Source: Ascaphus truei (taxonomy: Eukaryota; Chordata; Amphibia; Anura; Ascaphidae). From it: a stretch of 64,000 bases of DNA. The stretch covers positions 73,010,580 to 73,074,579 of the forward strand of contig CM071573.1 in NCBI GenBank assembly GCA_036426205.1, given 5' to 3'. Below the pieces are notes generated by a model. It searched no databases, was not told where the DNA came from, and saw only the letters and a program-made list of their open reading frames with translations. Made by a program: the position numbers and the translations under genes. Positions 55,848 through 64,000 of the stretch are shown here, in pieces (the stretch's first letter is position 1; every line of letters begins with the position of its first letter).

Positions 55848-56894
55848 ATTTGATCATTGATATGCCCGTATTTGGAGCATAGGAGCATTGATGGGTTAGC
55901 CACCAAGATTTTTCCTTTCCTAATACTTTTTAGGCAGCAGGAGTGCCTCTGAATATTCTTCTATAATTAATAAATATGTTGTTACCTTAATATGAGCTTA
56001 TCTTATTTTAAGACACATAACCGTATCTTCCAGAACATGTCCTCTGGAGCTGGCCTGCATCCACCGCTAACCGTAAGATGCATTCCAGACAATATGATGG
56101 AAGCTTGAAGGCATCTTGTGGTTGGGAAGATGCAATTCGGTACCAACTGCCGCTTAGTAAATATCCCCCATAGTGCTTTAACATATTCCCTGCCAATTTT
56201 ATTTCTTACTTTAAAATAAATAAATAATGTTAGTCAATTACTAATGGCTGCTTAGTATTATAACTCTCCACAAAATCCAGAGGGAGCACGATCAAACCCA
56301 AAAAAGAAAAAATAATACAGTACACTCTGGTATAACAAGTTGGCTTATAAGTGGATTCTTGGCTCATATGGATGTTCTACTTACAATGTGTAAGTCTCAA
56401 TAAAGCCTATCTCAATAAAGCCTATCTCCAAGCTGTGGTAGTGATGTTTCTTCATATGGTGATGTTAAGAGTTTTCCCTCAAGGTAAAAGGATAAGAGCA
56501 AATATAGTGCAGATCAAATAGATCAGCTTTATGTAAAAAGCATGTACACAACATACGCACATTTTATACATGAATAAAGTGCACATAGAAATGGATGAGG
56601 AAGACTGAAGGTGTCGCTGGAGAAATATCCTTGGGGGTCTGTGTCTCTATGTTTCCCCATTGGATTCGAGCTGGTCGCGGCGTCTCTCCACTGGTATCCC
56701 TCACGGGCTGCCTTCGCGGGCTTCTCTGCATCTAACATCACTTCAGTGAGATCTTGTTTGCGTCATTTCAGGTACTCTAATATCGCGTCACTTTCAGGGT
56801 ATCGCTCTGCTCGTCTCAGGTAGTGTCTCTGCACACAGCGATGTATCCTCTGTCCCTTTCGTGGACTGGAAATTTCAACGCTTTTCACAGTTAA
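55848..56894. other. unassigned sequence
   Basis: No gene recognised. CCTATCTCAATAAAG is tandemly doubled near 56395-56430. Confidence 0.45.
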
Positions 56895-57260
56895 CGCTTG
56901 ATCAAATCCGTTTATCGGATTTTTACGAATTTGCCATTCAAAATCCGTTCTGGGGTGTAAAATCCGCCGACGGATTGTTACAGTTTCAATCTGTGCGGAT
57001 TATTCCAAAATCTCCATTACATACAATCCGCTGGTGGATTTTAACAATCCCTCCACATATTATGCAATATATCGGTGAATTTTAAAAATTCGATCCGCGG
57101 ATTCAATAATCCATGCGCGGATAGGCTGTTGGTGTTAAAAAAAAAAATCAGCAAAAGGCGAACTACCATTTTTGAGACTGATCGGTTGAAATCCTCGGAC
57201 CAAAGAAACCGACCGATCTGCAGCGGATCCAAATTTGCCTCTAAAATTCGCCCATCTCTA
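56895..57260 (+). mobile_element. R2 family copy 5, right terminus kept
   Basis: AATCCGTTTATCGGATTTTT, TGTAAAATCCGCCGACGGAT, TACAATCCGCTGGTGGATTT and ATCCGCGGATTCAATAATCC follow the order of copy 1. It ends AAATTCGCCCATCTCTA. Confidence 0.65.
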
Positions 57261-57369
57261 GTCAGGAGTGCATCAACATCTTTGATCTATTATAACGCCT
57301 ATAGAGCAGACATTTATTGTGCTTATATTCTACCATGCTCAGCCGCATTTATACTAGAAAAATAACATG

Positions 57370-57850
57370 AATTTGGCACATAATTCCCGCACGAAATGCG
57401 TTGGGTGTTTTAGAGATCATTTGGAGAGCAGACCTCTGCATCAATCCCCAGTTCCAGTAGATGGTAGAGAAGTGTGGCGAGGAGTAAGCGGCGGCGATTA
57501 GCTCCACCCAGCGAGTGACGTCATTTCGGACGGAACATCTCGCGAGGGTTGGCCTGCAGAGACGCCCGGCCGGAGAGTGATCGGAGGAGGCGCCGGCGGC
57601 CATTACAGAAGCACCACGCGCCTGGGAAGAGCTAAAACCGGACTGCATCTCTTGCTACCACTGTCTGAATACTCTGGATTGCTGTAAGTAGGATTCCGGT
57701 TTTACACACAGGATCCTAGACCTGCTCCCCAGTTCACTACCATTTTTTAGTAATTGTTCTAATAAATCTCTGTTTTATTGTCAGCCTTTCTGTCAGTGTT
57801 GTTAGTTGTGTATGTCTTGTCTTTGTGAGTTACATGTTCTCTATATGCAG
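57370..57850 (+). mobile_element. hammerhead-type terminal repeat, worn
   Basis: CCCGCACGAAATGCGTTGGG preserves the 3' half of the hammerhead-like layout. It is followed by a GC-rich leader (CGGCCGGAGAGTGATCGG, GGAGGCGCCGGCGGCC) and later TAATAAATCTCTG, the same arrangement as after 44560-44601. Confidence 0.4.
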
Positions 57851-58839
57851 TGTCACGCTATGATTTCTCTCTTTATCTTCCCTGCATTATATACCACGAT
57901 TGGTGTTGTGGAGTCTGCGGTCTAGCAACTGGATCACTGTCACTGGACACTGCAGTACATCATTGGACTTATTTTTCGGTTTTGGACAATTGAGGCGCCC
58001 CGGTCTGATTGCTATCTCTGTGTTTTCCACTAACTGTGTTGGTTAGTTATTTTACCTGGCAGCTGTCCTATATTTAGTCACATAACACATTGTGTTTTTA
58101 TTGTATAATTATTTTGATTTTTAGATATATTTGTTAGCGCTATTTACACCATCCTTTTTTCCTAGCAAATGTATATGTATAGTATTAAACCAGAATAAGA
58201 AAAAGTCAGAATAATGCACAGCTCTGATAATAACACACTGGTCTCCCCACCGATTCAACTTCGAAACGGGTTTTAATTGCAGTATAATTAAAATTGAGTT
58301 TGCACATTAAGGAAGTGAACAGAATTAAAAAAATGTAATATATCAAACTAAGAATATTTTAATATAGCCCCATAGGTACAAACGCTCTACCTACTGTAGA
58401 CATGTCAAAATGATTTGCTCCCATGAAACAGTAATGAAACTCAGGGCAGTGATATATCAAGTAGCAGTGAAATATTCTATTTGGTCTATCAGAGTAATAT
58501 TAAGCCCCTTAAAAAGAAAATCGAGTTCTGCAGTTGATATTTTGACAGATCAATCTCAAGGCACAGCAGATAGAACTATTTCTATTGCTAAAAGAAAACC
58601 TCACTAATGATTATATCTGAACTAGTGGGATTGTGGTTGTCAGCCTAATGTAAAATAGCTAATGTGATTTAAGTATATCTATAAATATATATATATATAT
58701 ATATAAAATATTATAATTATATATAATATATTATATAAATATTAACAAATCTGTGCGCCAGAAAAATTACTTAATATAGTGTAAAAATACACTGTAGTGC
58801 TAATATATATATCCAAAAAATGTGTAAAATTCCTAAATG
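57851..58839. other. unassigned AT-rich sequence with TA repeats
   Basis: Degenerate TA microsatellite at 58680-58740; otherwise nothing recognised. Confidence 0.5.
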
Positions 58840-59185
58840 TTTTTTTTTTTTTTATAAATTTTTCCTTTATGGTTTCTACATCACGAGGTACATATTATCG
58901 ATACGGCTCGCAGGCCAACTTGTAAATAAGGCGTCAGGCAGTACTGGCATAGAAGGGGGTAAATGAACTCAATAAATCCTTTTCCTTCTTTCAATAGTGA
59001 AAAAGAGGGGGGGGAGACGAAGGAAAGGTGGATAGTTGGGAACGACTTGGAGAAAGAGGGGGGGGGAGGGTGGGTTAGGGTTCGTCGACGGAGGGGGGGG
59101 GGGGGGGGGGGGGTGTGGGGGGGGGTAGCTGAGGGTTTATGTGGGGGTTGGAAGCCCTATCAGGGTTCCCATGTAGAATAAAAAT

Positions 59186-59720
59186 TGTGGGTTTTTTGCT
59201 TTAACATTGCCGTCAGTTTTTCCATGTTCTAATTCCGTCTATTCTGGAAATCACGGTTTCTTCTAGAGGGGGCTTTAATTTTCTTCCATGCGCAGGCGAT
59301 TACAGCATCTCCGCAGCTGTCAGTATTGCTGCCGCGAGTCTGGCCGCCGGGGCAGGAAGGTCGTCAATTGGTTTTCCCAGCACGTAGGTCAGGGGGTCCA
59401 GACGGGGTATTTCATATCCAGGTCTCGGTCAGGATGGCCCTGGATCCGGGACCAGAATCTTTGGATTCCGGAATGCCACCAGATATGGGGCATCGTCCCC
59501 CTTTGACCACAACCTCTCCAGCATTCGTCTGAAGTGCCTGGGTAGATTGGCTCAGTCTACTCGGGTCAGGTACCAGTGGAATAATTTTTGATGTTTTCTT
59601 TCGTGACGGAACAAATTGAGGTTTGGTGGCCCGCTCCCAAATATCCTCCCAATCCTCAAGGTCCAGGTTGGTGTTTAGGGTCCTTCATTCCATTTCTGCA
59701 TGTATTGGTGTTAGGGGGGG
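59186..59720 (-). pseudogene. L1 ORF2 C-terminal region
   Basis: The minus strand encodes LEDWEDIWERATKP, then in other frames WRGCGQR-like and MPHIWWHSGIQRFW-like words, then GKPIDDLPAPAARLAAAILT and ISRIDGIRTW. This is the L1 C-terminus with its cysteine-rich knuckle (the ECWRGCG...HIWWxC pattern, frame-shifted here). Confidence 0.7.
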
Positions 59721-60379
59721 GCTGAGATGCTTCGACGCGTTTTTAAATTTCCGATATGAGGCCCTTTTGGTATTTGCCTTTGAGGCAGAGGGTCTCGAAT
59801 CTAGAACGCGGCGGGGAACTTGAGAGTAGGGGATGGGTTCTTAGGAAATGTCGGATCTGAGGTATTGGAAAATGGGCAAGTTGGGGACGTGAATGTGGTT
59901 CTTAATTCTGGAGGGACATGGCCTCATCTTTTCCAGCAAATCGCAACCACTCCGATATTTAAGCCTTGAAATTGGCTGAATTGGGATCGGGCGATCCGGG
60001 TGGAAGTCCGGGTTCCCGAATAAGGGGGTCAGTTGAGAGGGGGTGGAAGCTAGGCCATATTTCCCTTCGCGTTTTTAACCATGTCGCACCTCGTGCATCT
60101 CATTGCCGAGACCAAGTCTCAAACGATTTCCTGTTTCTGAGAGTGGGGACCACAGTAGGGTCGGAGGGGGTTCGGAAGAAAGCGTGGTGTGTCTCGATCT
60201 CCAGCCAGCAATTGTGTCGGGGGAGCTGTTCCATACTACCGCCTGCCTCAGTTGGGCCGAAAGGTAGTATCGGAGTATGCGTGGGCGCCCCAGACCACTC
60301 TCGACCTCGAGGCTAATAGGACCCGATGTTGGGGCCGGCTCAGTGTGTTGTCCATTAAATTAAATATGGGCCTGGATAT

Positions 60380-61950
60380 TCCTTAGTTCTGCTAGTGGGG
60401 AAACAGGGACGGGGAGGGTCTGAAAGAAGTAGAGCAAGAGGGGTGAGGATTGTTCATTTTGGTGGATACTATCTTCGAACCAGGAGATCTGGTTGGATAG
60501 CCAGGTCTCAAGATCTTTAAGATCTGCGGACGAGGGGGGGTAGTTAATTTGATACAGCGTTTATGAACTTGCTATTTTGATCGAGGGTATTTGATGTGGG
60601 AGGTGTTCCATTTATATTAAATTGTTGTTGTAGGGCTGACCATACGGGGTTCGGGAGGGAGATGCTCTAAGCGCCTTGACTTGTCAGTATTACTTTAAGT
60701 TGATAGTTGGCCAAATTCGTCAAGGAGTTTTTCTAAGTTAGGGAGGGGGGAGGGGGTCCTGACAGAGTGAGAATTATGTCTCGGCGAACGGGATATTTTG
60801 TATTCCCTGTCTCCGATGGAGATACCTTGATAGTGGGTTCTTCGAATTCGGGCGGGCCAGGGGCTCTAGGGATAGGGCAAATAATAAGGGGGAGAGGGGG
60901 CAGCCTTGTCGGTGCCGTTTGAATTTTTATTGGGTTGGAGCGGCCTCCTGGGAGTTTTAGTAGGCTGTTGATTAGTATAGAGGGCCCGGACGCCGGTATA
61001 AAATGGTCCGGAGAGCCGAATTGGCGCATCGTTTGGTCTAGATAGGACCATCTGATGCGTCAAAGGCCTTCTCCGCGTCGCGACTTAGTATCAGGCCCGG
61101 GATTGTTTGAGGTGACAGTGGTCTATAATATCAATAATTTTGTGGTGTGTCAGAGGCCTGTCCTCCTGACACAAATCCCACCTGGGTCTATATGAATTAG
61201 CCTTGGGAGAATAGGATTCAGCCTGTTTGCAGGATTTTGCTGAAAAGTTGAGGTCAGAGTTTAGGAGGGACTATTGGGGTTAGGTGGGGCTTGACATTGA
61301 AAGGGGGTCTCTACCCTCTTATGAATAATAGCCAGATTGGCTGGCTGACATAGTGTCTGGGATCTGTTGTATCATAAAGGAGTTGTACATTTCTAGGAGG
61401 TGGGTGGGGACAGGGGCTACAAATTTTTTATAGTACCGTTGAAAATCCGTCGGGGTCCGGGTTAGCTAATTAAGTGAGGATATGCTTTTTTAGTCTCTAG
61501 AGTTATTTTCTTGTTAAGAACTCAACGTTGTTTTCTGAGTGGGGATGGGAGTTGCATTTAGATAGTAGTCGGATGTATTTTTGTGCGATATCTTTGGCAT
61601 GCTAGTTGGGTGGAGATTGTAAGATACTGGGTAGAAATCATGCGAACTCATTCGCGATGTCCTTCTCGTTATAGGAGGACTAGGCCGCTTTTATAGTTCG
61701 ATCTTTGTGATCTGGACTTTGTCCTCAAGCCTCTTTAAGTTGGAGGCCAGAAGTTGTCAGCTTTGTTTGCCCCACGTAGAACCGCTGTTTGGTCCATTTC
61801 AGGCGCTTCATCTCCACCTCGTCAAGTTGCAAACACTTTTAGGTCGGATCTCGCCTTCTCAAGTGTCTGAACACCTTTTTGATAGGGATTTTTGTGTGAT
61901 GCTGCTCGCGCTAGGATTTTATCTTGAGTTCCTTTGGGCTATCTGTTAAG
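60380..61950 (-). pseudogene. L1 reverse transcriptase, frame-broken
   Basis: On the minus strand, pieces of L1 RT follow in order from high to low coordinates: a thumb-proximal leader with RFYVGQTKLTTSGLQ-like sequence near 61770, then a DAEKAFDASDG block near 61070, GVRALYTN near 60980 and NKNSNGT near 60930. The L1 counterpart of the last is NGT followed by RQGCPLSP; here the Cys-Pro part is disrupted. The FADD catalytic motif near 60790 reads FAET followed by a stop, so the enzyme is dead. Confidence 0.7.
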
Positions 61951-62139
61951 TTTCCTCTTGTAGGAGGCTATTGATATAAGTTACCCTTGAGGTGGTGTTT
62001 TGTGGGACCCTCAAACGAGTTGCTGCTGAAGGGCACTGAACCCTTGTTTTTGGAAAGAAGGTGAAACAGTTTTTTGTTTCAATGTTTTGACTACTAGTGG
62101 ACGTTGAGACGCGACGTAGTCGGTTCCAATGTATGTTCA

Positions 62140-62560
62140 GGACCCTTGACGAAGGGTAGAGAGAGGGCGGAGTTACGAAGGGGCATTTGTCAGACCACGT
62201 TATTGGGCTATTTCGAGTTGGGAGGACCGAGGATGCCTGGAGTACACTTATTGGTGACCAGAAACTAACGATCCTCGAGTAAGACTGATGGGGGGTGTAT
62301 GAGTAGAAAGAGTCTCTCGTCCGTTGACCCAGTGCTCTCCGGGCTCGCCAAGATCTGTCACGAGAGAGTACTCCCCGAGGGAATCTTGAAATTTTTGGGC
62401 TTTGTCTGTAGTGGAGGGAAACCTATGGGGCAGTAAGTAGAAGTTAGTTCTGCCTGACTGTCATGGGCTGGTTAAGTACCCATATTTACGTATCCGACTA
62501 GGAGACGGGAAGAGGAGCGGTCGGTGGTTCGAGGTGCTATTGGCTAAGGAGGTTCCTGTA
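62140..62560 (-). pseudogene. L1 endonuclease C-terminal remnant
   Basis: The minus strand encodes ASSVLPTRNSPITWSDKCPF, the ITWSDHCPV block of L1 endonuclease, where the catalytic His reads Lys. Upstream it has HWVNGRETL and a FLVTNKC stretch matching the usual FYSHPHxSYSRIDxFLV order. The N-terminal catalytic half is not readable. Confidence 0.65.
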
Positions 62561-62639
62561 GGAATTGGGTTTGATTGGCCGTTGTGGGGCGTTAAATATT
62601 TTAGGAGGGCTAAGGGGAGCCTGAAAGCGTTACCTGGAG

Positions 62640-63830
62640 GAGGGGAGGGGGGGGAGCGGAGGTGGAGGAGGGGGGTGGCGAAGAGGGGGGGGGGAGGGGA
62701 CCAAGAGGGCAATGCAGGGAGGTAGGAGGGGGGGAGGGGGGGGCCCAGGGGGGGGGGGTATTTAGAGGCGAAGGGGTAAAAGGTCTTTCTCTCTGGTGGT
62801 GGTAGGGGGGGGGGTAGGGGAGTGGGGAAGAGTTAGGGAGAAGGGGGGCGAGGGGGAGGAGGCGGCATATAGTATACACATAATTAGGCACTCTAGGTTT
62901 TAAAAATGCTCTCGGGGGGAGAGTCCTCCTCCCTCGTATAGGTTTCTTTCTGTACTTTGCTAGTCATCAAACTGCTAATAGGATATGCGGATCAAACGGT
63001 AGTAATAAGCAGTAAGGTGGATTAGACATAAGACATTTTCCCTCATGGGGGAGGTGGATGGGGGCATTAGTATACATTACAGTTTAGCCCATTATGCGAG
63101 TTTAAATTTAAGACTGGCCTCTTCTGGGGCGCTTTGTTGCGGGGTCAATCCTAGGGCCAAGGTTTCCCTTGACATGCTATTATCTGAGCTGTCACTTATA
63201 TACACATTCAAACATTGCGTATATAAAACAATAAATGTTGCGGTTCGACCAAACATTTGCTCCATGGGAGGCGAGGGGGGGGGGAATTGGGGGGAGGGGG
63301 GGAGGTAGGGGGGGATAGGTGGGGGGGGGCGCGCACTGGGGGAGGGGGGGGAGCATGACATGGTTCGTGTAACTAAAAGGATTTTTTAACAACTATCAGG
63401 GCGATACAGTGCATTCGGGAGGCGAAGCTCCAATCCTAGGCCGCAGGGAGAATCTCTTTCCGAATGTAATTTATTTTATTCAATCAGTAGGTTGTCATAT
63501 ATCGGCATTATATCTTACAAGCTGGTGTAAAACCTAGTACAGGTCGTTCGTTATGGTGGGAGGGGGGAGCACTGAGTGGAAGCAGGGGGGAGGTGGGAGG
63601 GGGCATTGTGAGGGGGGGGGGGAGGATTGGGGAGACTTGAGAGTTATCCCGTGAGACGGGGAGGGGGCGCGTTGGAGGGCGACTTGGGGGGGGTATCTAA
63701 CAGGTTATTCGTTATTTTAGTCGGGATATTGGAGGGGGGGGGGGCGTTGGGTGGTAGATTAGATGGAGAAGGAGAGGGTGAAGGTGGGGAGGGGCTCGGG
63801 GCTAGAAGGGGGGGAATTATGTAGTCCTTT
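62640..63830. repeat. G-run-rich low-complexity region
   Basis: Many runs of 6-13 G separated by short words (GGAGGGGGGG, GGTAGGGGGG). The related 3' part of the L1 has a G21 run at 59093-59113. Proline-rich frames on the minus strand come from this composition. It may be the C-rich 5' region of the L1, or consensus error in hard-to-read DNA. Confidence 0.6.
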
Positions 63831-64000
63831 CTATTGTTTGGCCGGTATGCCTACCGAGGGGGCGTCTATAGTTTTGGGTCGGGGGCGTTGTCTAGGGTGG
63901 TTATACGTTGTAACTTTTGAGGAAGATTTTTTGTTATAGAATGTCTAATGCGTGTTGGGGAGAGACTATAGTGGGTATCTAGTGTCTACCTCGAGACAGT

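Larger units (their letters stand above)
58840..62700 (-). mobile_element. L1-type LINE, decayed, minus strand
   Basis: On the minus strand, L1 ORF2 domains appear in order: endonuclease end, reverse transcriptase and C-terminal Cys/His-rich region, then a 3' untranslated part and a poly-A of 14 (T14 at 58840-58853). Every domain is broken by indels and stops. The 5' end and ORF1 are not identifiable within the window. Confidence 0.75.

Noticed and set aside
62461..63392. Proline-rich minus-strand frames
   Set aside because: They are translations of G runs; composition explains them completely.
1..64000. tRNA, 5S or other classical RNA genes
   Set aside because: I looked for A/B box and cloverleaf patterns by eye and saw none I could defend; a covariance-model scan would be decisive.

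Overview
This is a gene-poor stretch of a vertebrate nuclear genome. It is AT-rich and made almost entirely of layered transposable elements. The mixture seen here points to an amphibian, most likely a frog: hAT and PIF/Harbinger miniature elements, DIRS/Ngaro-type tyrosine-recombinase retrotransposon pieces, an L1 LINE, Penelope-like segments with hammerhead-like motifs, and many solo LTRs. That assignment is an inference from repeat composition. I found no host protein-coding exon, rRNA or tRNA that I can defend. Most short open frames are chance or repeat-derived.

Layout. 1-9 kb: solo LTRs (1646-2410, probably 3180-4102, 6704-7862) and a PIF/Harbinger-like MITE (4928-5224) nested in an older repeat. 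9-14 kb: hAT MITE, hammerhead-like motifs, and copy A (about 11200-13932) of a long repeat family, called R1 here, that carries a split, possibly spliced, minus-strand gene. 14-21 kb: SINE-like pieces, two solo LTRs 17 bp apart (16260-17389, 17407-18059), a GT-rich minisatellite and an AATCCGC-rich hAT-like element (family R2). 21-25.3 kb: a minus-strand DIRS/Ngaro-type retrotransposon (RT/RNase H, tyrosine recombinase, SGNH-hydrolase-like end) broken by a solo LTR with a 5-bp duplication, a palindromic hammerhead-bearing insert with a 16-bp duplication, a minisatellite and a LINE-like fragment. 25.3-36.4 kb: scattered MITEs, R2 copies, an LTR-like segment and long stretches where I see nothing.

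36.4-50.5 kb: R1 copies B and C, a cluster of NRF1-like sites, a decayed transposon-type coding remnant, and a second long palindrome followed by the best hammerhead candidate (44560-44601). 51.5-57.9 kb: MITEs, including a three-layer nest at 53834-55010 with target duplications at two levels. 58.8-64 kb: a decayed minus-strand L1 (3' poly-A at 58840-58853) grading into a G-run-rich end of the window.

The strongest candidate for something undescribed is R1. All three copies show, on the minus strand, the same exon-like blocks with GT donors and mostly AG acceptors, ending in a proline/glycine/threonine-rich exon. That exon grows from 22 codons (C) through about 53 (B) to about 136 codons' worth (A) by internal repeat expansion, and copies A and C keep the same GL-x-Y stop. 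The second theme is a dispersed set of hammerhead-ribozyme-like hairpins, some inside inserts with 14-16 bp target duplications.
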